64,000 nt of DNA from Prevotella melaninogenica (GTDB taxonomy: Bacteria; Bacteroidota; Bacteroidia; Bacteroidales; Bacteroidaceae), in NCBI RefSeq assembly GCF_018127965.1, contig NZ_CP072349.1, positions 810,001 to 874,000 on the forward strand, read 5' to 3'. Of this stretch, positions 31,958 through 40,940 are shown piece by piece; within the stretch, counting starts at the first letter, position 1; every line of letters starts with the position of its first letter. Made by a program: the position numbers and the translations under genes. The notes under the pieces were generated by a model. That model saw nothing but the letters and a program-made list of their open reading frames with translations. It was not told where the DNA came from and did no database searches.

Positions 31958-32842
31958 TTAGTCAATAAACCTTTTAGTTATTTCCCCATACTCATCAATT
32001 CTTCTGTCACGTAGGAAAGGCCACCAACGGCGTACATTCTCGCTATGGTCGAGGTTGATGCTGAGAATAACACTATCCTCATCGTTGTCACAAGCGCGAT
32101 AGAGTAGTTCTCCCTGTGGTCCAGCAACAAAACTGCTTCCCCAGAACTGGATGCCTTGAGTTTGCTCACTTGGGTCAGGTTCATGACCGACACGGTTTAC
32201 AGCGATTACTGGTAAACCGTTGGCAACGGCATGACCTCGCATGACTGTTGTCCATGCTTCACGCTGACGCTGTTTTTCCTCGTCAGTATCACTACTTTCA
32301 TAGCCAATAGCTGTAGGGTAGATAAGCATATCTGCACCTTGCAATGCCATTAGGCGGGCTGCTTCAGGATACCACTGATCCCAGCAAACAAGTACACCAA
32401 GACGTCCTACGCTTGTATCAATTGGGTGGAATCCGAGATCGCCTGGTGTGAAGTAGAACTTCTCATAGTAAGCTGGATCATCTGGAATATGCATCTTACG
32501 ATATTTACCAGCAATACTACCATCCTTCTCTATCACTACGGCTGTGTTATGATAAAGTCCTGGTGCACGTTTCTCAAAAAGTGATATCACGATGACAATA
32601 CCCAGTTCGCGTGCCAACTCACCATAAAAGCCAGTAGAAGGACCCGGTATAGTCTCAGCTAAGTCAAACTTGTTTACGTCTTCTGTCTGACAGAAGTAAA
32701 GTGAATTGTGCAGTTCTTGTAGGATAACAAGTTCCGCACCACGTTGTGCTAAGTTTGTAATTCCCTCAGCCAATCGCTCTATATTGTTTTTGATGTCCTC
32801 AACATTATGTTGTTGTAGGAAGCCTATCTTAAGTTCTCTCAT
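31958..32842 (-). CDS. aguB: N-carbamoylputrescine amidase
   Basis: 294-residue carbon-nitrogen hydrolase that turns N-carbamoylputrescine into putrescine, CO2 and ammonia. The nitrilase triad is visible: Glu in LVILQELHNS, Lys in AGKYRKMHIPDD, Cys in GVLVCWDQWYPE. LHNSLYFCQ and RRWWPFLRDRRIDEY are typical of the AguB branch. It follows aguA with an 86-base gap holding a small hairpin, so the pair forms an arginine-to-putrescine operon. Confidence 0.93.
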   Translation of the reverse strand: MRELKIGFLQQHNVEDIKNNIERLAEGITNLAQRGAELVILQELHNSLYFCQTEDVNKFDLAETIPGPSTGFYGELARELGIVIVISLFEKRAPGLYHNTAVVIEKDGSIAGKYRKMHIPDDPAYYEKFYFTPGDLGFHPIDTSVGRLGVLVCWDQWYPEAARLMALQGADMLIYPTAIGYESSDTDEEKQRQREAWTTVMRGHAVANGLPVIAVNRVGHEPDPSEQTQGIQFWGSSFVAGPQGELLYRACDNDEDSVILSINLDHSENVRRWWPFLRDRRIDEYGEITKRFID

Positions 32843-32928
32843 AATAAAGGTGTTAGCCCTGTTTATGTTATTGTTCTGTATTCTTTTATTGCTATTCCAT
32901 CTTTTATCAACTCAAAAGATGGGTGGTT

Positions 32929-33996
32929 TTATCTGTTTAATGGTAGCTGCATCGTCAGACAGTGTATGGAACCATGCTGTCTGATAATAGTACGGCTGTC
33001 AATACCTATGATTTCACGATCAGGAAAAGCCTCTTGGATAGTGTCCAAAGCTTCTTTGTCCTTTTCGGGTTGGTTGTAGGTTGGAACAAGTACAGCTCCA
33101 TTGATGATAAGGAAGTTTGCATGTGTTGCAGGCAAACGTTCGTCATCATCATAGATAGCATCAGGCATAGGGAGACGAAGTAGGCGATAAGGCTCACCAT
33201 TCAGTGTGCGAAGCTGTTTTAGCTGTTCCTCTAAGAGTCGGAAGTCCTCATAATGCTCATCTTCCTTATCGTCACACCCTATATATAATAAGGTGTTATT
33301 AGGTGCAATACGTACGATAGTATCAATATGTCCGTCTGTATCATCGCCTGCCAACTGACCATAATCTAACCATATAACTCGCTCTACATTTGGGAAGAAA
33401 AGGCGCAATTGTTTGTCTATATCCTCTTGTGTGAGAGGCTGATTACGATGTGGTGCCATCAGACAACTCGTTGTTGTAAAGAGTGTACGGTCCCCATCGC
33501 TCTCTATAGAACCACCCTCCAATACAAAATCCTTGTGGTTTTCTAATAGTCCTTGGAGGAGTCCTGCCCCATGAAGCTGACGGTTGATTCTATTATCCTT
33601 TTCTGCTGCAAACTTCTCACCCCATCCGTTGAAACAGAAGTCAAGTAGACGAAGGGACTGGGAACTATCCTTCGATGCTTTGTTTGCTATGAGCGAAATC
33701 GGTGCAACGTCTCGTGCCCAAGTGTCATTATTGTCACAAGTGAAGAGCGTTATACGTTTCATCTGTTCCTCTGTCAGCCTTTCTTTCAGTAAGGAAGTTA
33801 CCATTTCTGTATCACGTGCTGTGATAAGCAATGCCTCGTATCGGGTAATAGCATCTGCGATCTGAAGATAAACCTCAGTAATCTCGTCAAGATAAGGACG
33901 CCAGTCTGTATCTTCGTGTGGCCATATCAGTATAACTCCGCTTTGTGGTTCCCACTCTGCAGGTAATCGAAAGCTATGATTTTCGTTTGTGTTCAT
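32929..33996 (-). CDS. aguA: Agmatine deiminase
   Basis: 355 residues; converts agmatine to N-carbamoylputrescine and ammonia. Family motifs: LPAEWEPQSGVILIWPHEDT, DNNDTWARDVAPIS, VLEGGSIESDG, GDDTDGHIDT and a C-terminal HGSIHCLTMQ containing the nucleophilic Cys. A TATCTTTG -7 element (complement of 34001-34008) lies only four bases before the ATG, so the mRNA may be leaderless. First gene of the aguAB operon. Confidence 0.94.
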   Translation of the reverse strand: MNTNENHSFRLPAEWEPQSGVILIWPHEDTDWRPYLDEITEVYLQIADAITRYEALLITARDTEMVTSLLKERLTEEQMKRITLFTCDNNDTWARDVAPISLIANKASKDSSQSLRLLDFCFNGWGEKFAAEKDNRINRQLHGAGLLQGLLENHKDFVLEGGSIESDGDRTLFTTTSCLMAPHRNQPLTQEDIDKQLRLFFPNVERVIWLDYGQLAGDDTDGHIDTIVRIAPNNTLLYIGCDDKEDEHYEDFRLLEEQLKQLRTLNGEPYRLLRLPMPDAIYDDDERLPATHANFLIINGAVLVPTYNQPEKDKEALDTIQEAFPDREIIGIDSRTIIRQHGSIHCLTMQLPLNR

Positions 33997-34000
33997 AGTG

Positions 34001-34008
34001 CAAAGATA
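34001..34008 (-). promoter_or_regulatory. -7 element of aguA, nearly leaderless
   Basis: TATCTTTG on the minus strand followed by CACT and the aguA ATG. Start of transcription is expected at or within a few bases of the ATG. Confidence 0.6.
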
Positions 34009-34190
34009 AGAAAAGAAAATGTGATACTTGTCTTTCCGTCTTCTTTTTTATTATAATATATTCGTTTAGAGGATGTTGATATAAAGGCACGCATGGGTTG
34101 ATATATGTCAAATAGCGGGATTGATACGTGTCAATCTTATTGACACAGGTCAAAATTTAATAGAAAAACAAAGTGAAAGTGTAAGTTTCC

Positions 34191-34222
34191 TTTGTGAGAT
34201 TTTGAAAAGTGTACTAACTTTG
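34191..34222 (+). promoter_or_regulatory. Consensus Bacteroidota promoter of the sORF locus
   Basis: TTTG (34191-34194), 20-base spacer, TAACTTTG (34215-34222), a perfect match. It drives a transcript of about 330 bases that ends at the terminator 34523-34556. Confidence 0.8.
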
Positions 34223-34346
34223 CAAGCACAAAACAACACAAACGGCACCTCAATAGGATAACAAAGAGGTAGCCACTGAAAGGGCTTCAATCTCAATAGG
34301 AGCATAGGTAAAAGATTGTATAACTCAATAGAGGAAAGGAAACGTT

Positions 34347-34451
34347 ATGAAAGAGAAAGTAAAGAATATGAGTGTTATGCGTAAGATGTTTCATTATATG
34401 ACAAATGTCATCCGTGAATACAATATAGGTCGTGTAAACTGTTTGGCATAA
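34347..34451 (+). CDS. Small ORF (34 aa) in its own transcription unit
   Basis: 34 codons beginning MKEKVKNMSVMRKMFHYMTN, basic and amphipathic, ending GRVNCLA. It sits between a perfect promoter (34191-34222) and a 15-bp stem terminator. The 118-base leader carries three copies of CTCAATAG at 34249, 34292 and 34324, the last just upstream of GAGGAAAGG, a possible ribosome site. I do not recognise the protein. The locus could instead be a small RNA with a chance frame. Confidence 0.5.
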   Translation: MKEKVKNMSVMRKMFHYMTNVIREYNIGRVNCLA

Positions 34452-34522
34452 ATCAGAAACAGACTTATTCTTGCGCAATTCGCATGTAGTTAAGAAAGAA
34501 TAATTGAGAGAATATAAAAAAG

Positions 34523-34556
34523 AATCGGGTTAGAGTCAATAGACTTTAATCCGATT
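34523..34556 (+). terminator. Terminator of the sORF locus
   Basis: 15-bp stem AATCGGGTTAGAGTC with GACTTTAATCCGATT (two G-U pairs) and a four-base loop, then ATTGTTTAT. Confidence 0.8.
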
Positions 34557-34778
34557 ATTGTTTATGGAGGTTTCTCGGTTTATTTGACTTTGTTTATGAA
34601 CTTAGGGAAGAATGTATAAAGTTTTGTGATTGTTTTAACGTGTTAAAGATTCCCTATTGTTTTTGTGGATTGATGAACTAATATAGGTTTACTCGCTTTT
34701 CTTGGTTTATTTGTAGATGTTATATTTGTTTAAAATGTAATATTTTTGTTTGTGATAGAAAGAAAAGTTTTTCTTTAG

Positions 34779-34810
34779 CTTGTATATTTAATCTAAATTA
34801 CTTAAATTTG
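34779..34810 (+). promoter_or_regulatory. Promoter of the CD225-DUF2752-TM2 operon
   Basis: CTTG (34779-34782), 20-base spacer, TAAATTTG (34803-34810). It gives a leader of about 100 bases before the ATG at 34917. The rest of the gap from 34557 is AT-rich with nothing else identified. Confidence 0.6.
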
Positions 34811-34916
34811 TCCTCGGTTAAGTAATAGCTGAAAACAATAACCCGTTTGTGAAGAGGTGTCACTTAAGACTTCCCCACCATAGTAGCAACGTGGTTCAAA
34901 TAATAAAACAAAAAAA

Positions 34917-35225
34917 ATGCCATGGGGAGTCGGCTCAAAAAAAGTTATGGAAGAGATGAATACTCCTAAGCCAAATAACAACTTGGCTCTTGCGATTTTC
35001 ACAACTGTTTGTTGCTGTTTGCCAGCAGGTATCTATGCAATCATTCGTGCAATGAAGGTGAACGAGTTCTACATGATGAAGCAATACGATGAAGCTGTTT
35101 TAGCTGCTAATGACGCTAAGAAGTGGAGTCTTATTGGTATTGTTGCAGGTGTGATTGGCACTATCCTTTACCTTGTATGCTGTGGTGGTTTAGCTGCATT
35201 GAGCACAATGACAGGAGCTAACTAA
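34917..35225 (+). CDS. CD225/dispanin family membrane protein
   Basis: 102 residues with two membrane segments: NLALAIFTTVCCCLPAGIYA and SLIGIVAGVIGTILYLVCCG, joined by a loop AMKVNEFYMMKQYDEAVLAA. The CCCLPAGI stretch and the K-V-N loop are typical of the CD225 fold. The start may instead be the Met at codon 14 (34956), which is closer to the usual family start. First gene of a three-gene membrane operon. Function in bacteria is not established. Confidence 0.8.
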   Translation: MPWGVGSKKVMEEMNTPKPNNNLALAIFTTVCCCLPAGIYAIIRAMKVNEFYMMKQYDEAVLAANDAKKWSLIGIVAGVIGTILYLVCCGGLAALSTMTGAN

Positions 35226-35229
35226 GTCC

Positions 35230-35610
35230 TTGAAACGTACTATAAAGAATATAGGTTGGCTCTGTTTGGTAGCCTTTCTATTAATTCTATATTATTTCTA
35301 TAACCCTGTTACGACTTTATGGGCGCCTAAATGTCTCCTTAAGGTCGCAACAGGGTTTCAATGTCCTGGTTGTGGCATTCAACGTGCGTTGCATGCTTTA
35401 TTGCAAGGACGGTTTTCAGAAGCAATCCACTATAATTATTTTCTTCTGTTTTCTGGACCATACATCTTATCATTTGGAGTACGCGCCTTACTTCCTAAAG
35501 GGAATGCTAAGGATAGTCTCACAAAGGTAATAGAGGACAAGCGGCTTATATGGTTGTATATAATCCTCTTTTTCATTTGGTTTATTGTAAGAAACATCCT
35601 AAAGATATAG
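35230..35610 (+). CDS. DUF2752 membrane protein
   Basis: 126 residues beginning at a TTG codon four bases after the CD225 gene. Contains the family signature GFQCPGCGIQRALHALLQGR between hydrophobic helices and a C-terminal membrane segment. Such proteins commonly neighbour CD225 and TM2 genes in Bacteroidota. Role unknown; the CPGCG motif could bind metal. Confidence 0.8.
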   Translation: MKRTIKNIGWLCLVAFLLILYYFYNPVTTLWAPKCLLKVATGFQCPGCGIQRALHALLQGRFSEAIHYNYFLLFSGPYILSFGVRALLPKGNAKDSLTKVIEDKRLIWLYIILFFIWFIVRNILKI

Positions 35611-35670
35611 TGGATATGGGTTTTGGGGACATGTAAAGTTATATAAATTATTAAACCTAAGGTAATCATT

Positions 35671-36012
35671 ATGGAATCAGAGAAGGTGAATCATATATTG
35701 ATGATGCTTTCATCAAAAATCCCTGCAGGAAGTATTCCGAGTGTTCGTACAAGATTAGAAAACACTGATATTAGTGAGTCAGAGATATTAGCTCTCCACT
35801 CTCAGATGAAAGATCCTTTGCTATCAATTCTTTTGTCAATATTTATCGGAACACTCGGTGTTGACCGTTTTTATATTGGTGATGTTGGTTTAGGTATAGG
35901 TAAGTTGTTGACAGCTGGTGGTTGTGGTATCTGGTGGCTTATAGATATCTTCTTGATAGTAGATGCTACTAAGCAGAAGAACTTGGAACTGTTGTCATAC
36001 TATCTTCGCTAA
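35671..36012 (+). CDS. TM2 domain protein
   Basis: 113 residues. A helical N-terminal part leads to the TM2 domain: SILLSIFIGTLGVDRFYIGD, GIGKLLTAGGCGIWWLIDIF with the DRFY motif. Last gene of the CD225-DUF2752-TM2 operon, followed by a strong terminator. Function not established. Confidence 0.85.
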   Translation: MESEKVNHILMMLSSKIPAGSIPSVRTRLENTDISESEILALHSQMKDPLLSILLSIFIGTLGVDRFYIGDVGLGIGKLLTAGGCGIWWLIDIFLIVDATKQKNLELLSYYLR

Positions 36013-36043
36013 GAAAGATTAAACCTGCTGGGTTAAATAAGAT

Positions 36044-36086
36044 ATCCTTGTATAGTTATTTCTTGCTGGAATAACTATACAAGGAT
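36044..36086. terminator. Bidirectional terminator
   Basis: Perfect 17-bp stem ATCCTTGTATAGTTATT with AATAACTATACAAGGAT and a nine-base loop, between the convergent TM2 and cyclophilin genes. Confidence 0.8.
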
Positions 36087-36117
36087 GTTGTGCAATTTAA
36101 TGTTTCATTATGTAGGC

Positions 36118-36864
36118 TTACAATAAGTCTACAGTTTCTATCTTAACATCTTCTGTTGGACGGTCGTTGCGGTCTGTATTGCAGTTTTGTATACGTTCAA
36201 CGATATCAAGACCTTCCTCCACCTTGCCGAAGACGGTGTGCTGATTATCGAGAAAAGGAGTACCACCAACATTAGTATAAACTTCTATTTGTTCTTCTGT
36301 AAAGGTAGGCTTACCTTGTTGCTTACAAATTGTTTTTGTTTGTTCTATCAGTTTGTCTTGTAGTTCTTGTAGTCCTACACGGTCACGATTACGTCTTAAA
36401 ATCATTATCTCCTCGTGATGTTCTCTTGTAAGCTGATTGAATACCTGTTGCTCTTGTTGCATCGCCATCTGATGCTCCATTTGCTTCAGTTCTGCAGGTT
36501 TAAAGGTCTTTCCCCATACAATGTAAAACTGACTACCACTGCTTTCTCTCTCAGGGTTAACTTCATCACCAGTACGGGCTGCACTCAAGGCACCACGTTT
36601 GTGGAAGTATTGTGGATAAACAAACTCTGCAGGAATGGTATAGTCTGGTCCACCTGTACCTAACATCTTACCCTTTGGAGCATTCTTACTATCGGGATCT
36701 CCACCTTGTATCATAAAGTCCTTTATTACTCGGTGAAATAGTGTACCATTGAAATAACCTTCCTTTGCGAGTTTTAGAAAGTTATCACGATGTTTTGGAG
36801 TCTCGTCATAAAGGCGAATAATGATATCACCTTCTGTTGTTTTTATTTTAAGTCTTGTTGCCAT
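36118..36864 (-). CDS. Cyclophilin-type peptidyl-prolyl isomerase
   Basis: 248 residues, cytosolic (no signal peptide). Catalytic features: FHRVIKDFMIQGGDP, SSGSQFYIVWGK, FGKVEEGLDIVERI. A helical insert of about 60 residues rich in Gln and Glu (QMEHQMAMQQEQQVFNQLTR) splits the domain, as often in Bacteroidota cyclophilins. It assists proline isomerisation in protein folding. Confidence 0.92.
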   Translation of the reverse strand: MATRLKIKTTEGDIIIRLYDETPKHRDNFLKLAKEGYFNGTLFHRVIKDFMIQGGDPDSKNAPKGKMLGTGGPDYTIPAEFVYPQYFHKRGALSAARTGDEVNPERESSGSQFYIVWGKTFKPAELKQMEHQMAMQQEQQVFNQLTREHHEEIMILRRNRDRVGLQELQDKLIEQTKTICKQQGKPTFTEEQIEVYTNVGGTPFLDNQHTVFGKVEEGLDIVERIQNCNTDRNDRPTEDVKIETVDLL

Positions 36865-36951
36865 AGCGCAATTTATGAATGTTTCTTAATAAAGATTTTT
36901 GTTGTGAATTTATTAGCAATTACTTGTCAATTATAAACCTGTCCACTTCCC

Positions 36952-37761
36952 TCACAGGCCTCTTGCCTTATAGATTCTTTCTTTGGCATCGTTAATCTCC
37001 TGGAACTTCTTTTCAGCAGCCTTTCGGATATCGTCTCCAAGTGTAGAAACACGGTCAGGATGATGTTTTAAAGCCATCTTTCGGTAAGCAGCCTTGACTT
37101 CATCATCAGTTGCTGATGGAGATACGCCTAACACCTTATAAGCATCTTCAATGTTGCTACTTGCTTTTGCTCCACTTTCTAAGTTGAGCATGGACTCAAC
37201 GTCTTGTGTAGAAAGTCCAAGATATAAGGCAATCTCCTTTAGTGCAACAACTTCTTCTGGACTTACGATGCCATCTGCTTTTGCTATGATGACAAGGTAA
37301 TTTAGTAATTGTAATCGTTGACTATCACTCGTATGAAAACGTATCTCTGTGCAGCTCTTACGGATTGTTTCTTTAAATTGATAAGGTCCTTGTTGCTTTT
37401 GTAAATCAAATAACTTTAGCAGAATTGATTCTCCTTGGCTTACAGCCTGCTCACCGAAGTTATGACGAAGGAATTGGCGTACATATTCCATCTCAGAGTG
37501 CATTATCTTTCCATCGGCTTTTATAATGTAGGAGGAAAGGACAAGCATAGAGAATAAAAAGGAGTTGCGGTCTTCTTCAAACGGACGCGTGCCTCCAAAA
37601 TGACTTTGCTCGCCATATCCGTTCTGCCTATTACCATCTCTATTGTCGCCTGCAAATGCTTCGTCAAGCATTGTTCCTATACAATAGCCAACTAAACCAC
37701 CCAGCATACTTCCGCTAAGTATCCAGCCTAATGCGCCACCAATCCATTTCCCTATTGCCAT
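36952..37761 (-). CDS. DjlA-like TerB/DnaJ co-chaperone
   Basis: 269 residues. N-terminal glycine-rich membrane segment ([20 protein letters not shown]), central TerB helical domain (about 70-185) and C-terminal J domain with [20 protein letters not shown] and the HPD motif in LKHHPDRVS. It should stimulate the ATPase of DnaK at the inner membrane. Located beside the cyclophilin gene, suggesting a folding-related neighbourhood. Confidence 0.9.
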   Translation of the reverse strand: MAIGKWIGGALGWILSGSMLGGLVGYCIGTMLDEAFAGDNRDGNRQNGYGEQSHFGGTRPFEEDRNSFLFSMLVLSSYIIKADGKIMHSEMEYVRQFLRHNFGEQAVSQGESILLKLFDLQKQQGPYQFKETIRKSCTEIRFHTSDSQRLQLLNYLVIIAKADGIVSPEEVVALKEIALYLGLSTQDVESMLNLESGAKASSNIEDAYKVLGVSPSATDDEVKAAYRKMALKHHPDRVSTLGDDIRKAAEKKFQEINDAKERIYKARGL

Positions 37762-37899
37762 ATCATTTTCTATTTATATGAAATAACACCTGTTTATAGT
37801 TTCATACTGACCTATAAACAAAGATAGTGCCAAAGTATGTTGGCTTATTGATTGTAAAGATTAATAAGAAGACTATATGAGGATTATACAACTGTATTG

Positions 37900-38349
37900 T
37901 TAAATGTTTTGATAGTCTGGAATTGTCTCAAGGAAAGCGTATGTTTGATTCTCATAATCCATTTTACAGATATAAGTATCTAAGCCATTTGATACAATCA
38001 GATAATCAACATGGAGTAGGAGGTTGTAAACGGATATCTGTTCAAATACTTTCTGTGTTAATGGTATGGTTGGTGCTTTGTATTCAATAATCATCCTCGG
38101 ACGAAGCTGATTATCGTAAAGCACACTATCAGCACGGACTTTCTTCTCACCAACTTGTAGTGGAACCTCGTTAGCAAGTAGAGTAGCAGGGTAGCTCTTG
38201 TGTTCGATGAGGTAATGAATAAAGTGCTGGCGCACCCATTCCTCTGGAGTGAGTGCTATATACTTCCTGCGGAGTACATCAAAAATCTGCTTTCGTCCGT
38301 TTACCTCTCTTACTCTAATCTGATAAGGAGGGAGGTTAAGCTGCATCAT
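37900..38349 (-). CDS. HsdR_N domain (type I restriction R N-terminus-like) protein
   Basis: 149 residues. A PD-(D/E)XK-like fold with VRADSVLYDNQLRPRMIIEY, where IEYKAP holds the catalytic-type E-x-K. Short proteins of this kind occur next to holA in many Bacteroidota and are not part of a complete restriction system. No HsdM or HsdS gene is nearby. Function unknown; its promoter faces that of holA. Confidence 0.8.
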   Translation of the reverse strand: MMQLNLPPYQIRVREVNGRKQIFDVLRRKYIALTPEEWVRQHFIHYLIEHKSYPATLLANEVPLQVGEKKVRADSVLYDNQLRPRMIIEYKAPTIPLTQKVFEQISVYNLLLHVDYLIVSNGLDTYICKMDYENQTYAFLETIPDYQNI

Positions 38350-38407
38350 ATCTAAATATCTTATATATAATAAGGTGTAAGGTGTATATTGAAAGTCAAA
38401 TGAAAAT

Positions 38408-38583
38408 TTTGTTTTCTATCTCTTTTCTATTAACTTTGCATAAAAGACCATACTGCAAGATATAAGGAGGTATGTTCCCTAAGATAGATTTCTATCAATA
38501 TAGGACTTATAACCTCAGTATTCTTACCGCTATATATGGTTTATCTTTTATGCAAAGTTAATAAAAAAGTAAATGCCAGCAAA
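38408..38583. promoter_or_regulatory. Face-to-face promoters in an 18-bp inverted repeat
   Basis: TTAACTTTGCATAAAAGA at 38430-38447 and its exact inverse at 38544-38561. Each arm holds TAACTTTG. Rightward: TTTG 38408-38411, 19-base spacer, TAACTTTG 38431-38438, for holA. Leftward: TTTG (complement of 38580-38583), 19 bases, TAACTTTG (complement of 38553-38560), for the HsdR_N gene. The transcripts overlap for about 100 bases. Confidence 0.75.
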
Positions 38584-39598
38584 GCAAGGACCAACATTTC
38601 AGAGTATTATGCAGGATCTGAAGAATAAGAAGTTTGCTCCCATCTATATGCTGATGGGGGAAGAGTCTTATTATATCGATCAGATTTCTGGCTATATAGC
38701 AGAGCATGTTCTTTCTCCAGAAGAACGAGATTTTAATCAGACTATCTGTTTTGGATCAGATGTTACAGCTGTACAGGTAGCTGATATGGCACGACGTTAT
38801 CCTATGATGGCGGAGTATCAGGTGATAATAGTCAAAGAGGCGCAGAATATTCGTTCTTTGGAAGCATTGGAGAAGTATCTCAAAAATCCCGTAAAATCAA
38901 CCATCCTTGTATGGTGTCATAAAAACGGGAAAATTGATGCACGTAAAAAAGCTGTAGGATTGGCACAGGCTGTCGGTGTCGTTTTTGAGAGTAAGAAGTT
39001 GCGCGACTATCAGCTACCAGATTTTATCCAAAGTTATTTGAAGGAGAGAAAAGTTAGTATCGACCCAAAGGCGTGTCAGATAATAGCTGATCATATTGGT
39101 GCGGATTTAAGTCGTCTCACTTCTGAGTTGGATAAGGTGCTTATCTCTCTTCCTGCAGATAATCTTCGTGTCACCCCAGAAGTAGTGGAGAAGGAGATAG
39201 GTGTCAGTAAAGACTTCAATGCATTTGAACTTAGAAATGCGATTGTACAGAAGGATTATTATAAAGCAAATCAGATTGTGAAATATTTTGACAATAATCC
39301 AAAAGCTGGTTCTCTTTATTCTTTCCTTCCATTACTCTTTTCTTATTTCCAAAGTTTGATGATAGTTCATTATTCTCCTCGAAAAAATACGGAACAAGAT
39401 ATCGCTGCTGCTTTAGATTTGCGTAATACATGGGGAGCTAAAGATTTTGTAATAGGGCAAAAGAATTATTCTGCTCGAAAAACGATGGACATAATTTCTA
39501 AGATTCGAGACATCGATGGGAAGAGTAAAGGATTAGATAATCCTAATACTGGTGCAGGAGATTTGATGAAAGAGCTAATTTTCTTCATACTTCACTAA
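38573..39598 (+). CDS. holA: DNA polymerase III delta subunit
   Basis: 341 residues; the clamp-loader subunit that opens the beta clamp. N-terminal AAA-like domain with PIYMLMGEESYYIDQISGYI, MARRYPMMAEYQVIIVKEAQ and LVWCHKNGKIDARKK; middle lid and C-terminal collar helices follow, with FELRNAIVQKDYYKA. Normal length for Bacteroidota HolA. Followed by two terminator-like hairpins. Confidence 0.92.
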   Translation: MPAKQGPTFQSIMQDLKNKKFAPIYMLMGEESYYIDQISGYIAEHVLSPEERDFNQTICFGSDVTAVQVADMARRYPMMAEYQVIIVKEAQNIRSLEALEKYLKNPVKSTILVWCHKNGKIDARKKAVGLAQAVGVVFESKKLRDYQLPDFIQSYLKERKVSIDPKACQIIADHIGADLSRLTSELDKVLISLPADNLRVTPEVVEKEIGVSKDFNAFELRNAIVQKDYYKANQIVKYFDNNPKAGSLYSFLPLLFSYFQSLMIVHYSPRKNTEQDIAAALDLRNTWGAKDFVIGQKNYSARKTMDIISKIRDIDGKSKGLDNPNTGAGDLMKELIFFILH

Positions 39599-39605
39599 AA
39601 AATAG

Positions 39606-39707
39606 AAGGATTTTTGATGCTTTTGAAGCATAAAAATCTCCTGTTTTTACCAGAAATCATGATTTTTTAAGCTAAAAGGAGTACTCTGAAAAGAGTGCTT
39701 TTTTTAT
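39606..39707 (+). terminator. Two hairpins after holA
   Basis: A long A/T-rich hairpin (39606-39643) and a compact one, AGTACTCT-GAAA-AGAGTGCT followed by seven T residues (39680-39707). The second is a typical Rho-independent terminator. Confidence 0.75.
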
Positions 39708-40333
39708 GTTTTCTATTGAGTAATAGGGTAGTTAGCTCATTTTTCCCTCTTCATTTTTCGCGTATTTTTCGTCTTCTTTATCCTTGTTCGTAAATACTTT
39801 AAGCACGCAAAAAATGGCACTTTTTCGTAATAACTGATTTATATTTCACATTCTTTTAGTTTTAGTTTTGTGAAATAAAAAGTCGTTGCCTTTATACTTT
39901 ACGTTTGTATATGTTGAATGGTAAGGATGATTTGTATATTAAAAATTGCACATACGAAAATATATTTGTAAACTAAAATTAGAATATTTGCATTTACAAA
40001 TCAATATGTATTTTCATACACTACGCAATTGTAATAGATAATATATTGCTAATCAGCTATTTATTATTATTTATTGATATTTTTATCAGCTTAAACTCTT
40101 GTTATCCTCCTTTTTATTGCATATTCGGCTATTTTAGGTTTGTATATGGTAATAAAGGTTGTTTATAGCCAGTAATTTAGAGTTTTCTGCTTATTTATCC
40201 CTTTGATATCATATAGGTTTGTGTATTTTATTTTGTAGATGTATATTAGGATTGCACATGTTTAGTTCTTTGTATTTGTAAAATGTAAATATCAAAAGTT
40301 AGATATACAAATGAAATATCATTGGTCCATTAT
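39708..40333. other. Long AT-rich non-coding region upstream of an Xre gene
   Basis: About 630 bases with no plausible gene and very high A+T. Many short TTTGTA and TACAAA words recur, for example near 39945, 39985, 40140, 40220 and 40275, in both orientations. They may be binding sites for the downstream regulator or simply composition. I see no RNA gene. Confidence 0.4.
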
Positions 40334-40364
40334 TTTGAGATTTAAAATATTATGTTTACCTTTG
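40334..40364 (+). promoter_or_regulatory. Promoter of the Xre regulator
   Basis: TTTG (40334-40337), 19-base spacer, TACCTTTG (40357-40364), 71 bases before the ATG at 40436. Confidence 0.7.
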
Positions 40365-40435
40365 TAAAGTTATTAGAGAGGTGCCTAATCGGCTTAAAAA
40401 CTCCTCTATTTGCTAACGAACGATAGAATTTGGAT

Positions 40436-40906
40436 ATGAAAGATCGAATCAGACAGCTTATGGAGAGTCAGCATATGACTCAACAAACTTTCTCAGATTT
40501 CATAGGAATCTCATCAGCATCTCTCAGTAGTATTTTTACTGGAAGAACAAAACCGACTCTAAATACAGTTGAAGCTATCAAGGGTAAGTTTACAAAGATT
40601 AATCTTGATTGGCTTCTGTACGGGCAAGGACCTATGTTTAAGGATCAGGTTACTGAACCTAATTCTTCACCTGGAGAAGCCGAGATCGTATCTCCTGGAG
40701 TCTCTGAGGGTATGCTTGACTTTCCTTATCCTACTCCATCCTCACATCCAGAGACGGAACAGATAAACTCTCCATATAGTGATAATATGTACAAAAGTCC
40801 GTCTCGTACAGAGGTAAAATATATTGACAAACCGCAACGTCGTATCACAGAGATTCGTATCTTCTTTGATGACCAAACATGGGAGACTTTTGTTCCAAAG
40901 AAGTAA
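40436..40906 (+). CDS. Xre family helix-turn-helix regulator
   Basis: 156 residues from the ATG at 40436 (MKDRIRQLMESQHMTQQTFS); an upstream TTG at 40430 is less likely. The helix-turn-helix covers residues 5-60 (QQTFSDFIGISSASLSSIFT, GRTKPTLNTV, NLDWLLYGQGPMF). A Pro/Ser-rich linker and a C-terminal EIRIFFDDQTWETFVPK segment follow. This arrangement is common in Bacteroidota and conserved as a chromosomal gene, not phage. Targets unknown. Confidence 0.85.
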   Translation: MKDRIRQLMESQHMTQQTFSDFIGISSASLSSIFTGRTKPTLNTVEAIKGKFTKINLDWLLYGQGPMFKDQVTEPNSSPGEAEIVSPGVSEGMLDFPYPTPSSHPETEQINSPYSDNMYKSPSRTEVKYIDKPQRRITEIRIFFDDQTWETFVPKK

Positions 40907-40940
40907 GTCTTTGGAATGCAAAATTGATATTCAAAGAATA

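Noticed and set aside
37900..38349. HsdR_N protein considered part of a type I restriction system
   Set aside because: Only 149 residues, no helicase domain, and no HsdM or HsdS nearby.
38430..38561. Inverted repeat considered a classic invertible promoter
   Set aside because: The -7 boxes are inside the repeat arms and the -33 boxes outside, so inversion would not switch the promoters off; no invertase gene nearby.
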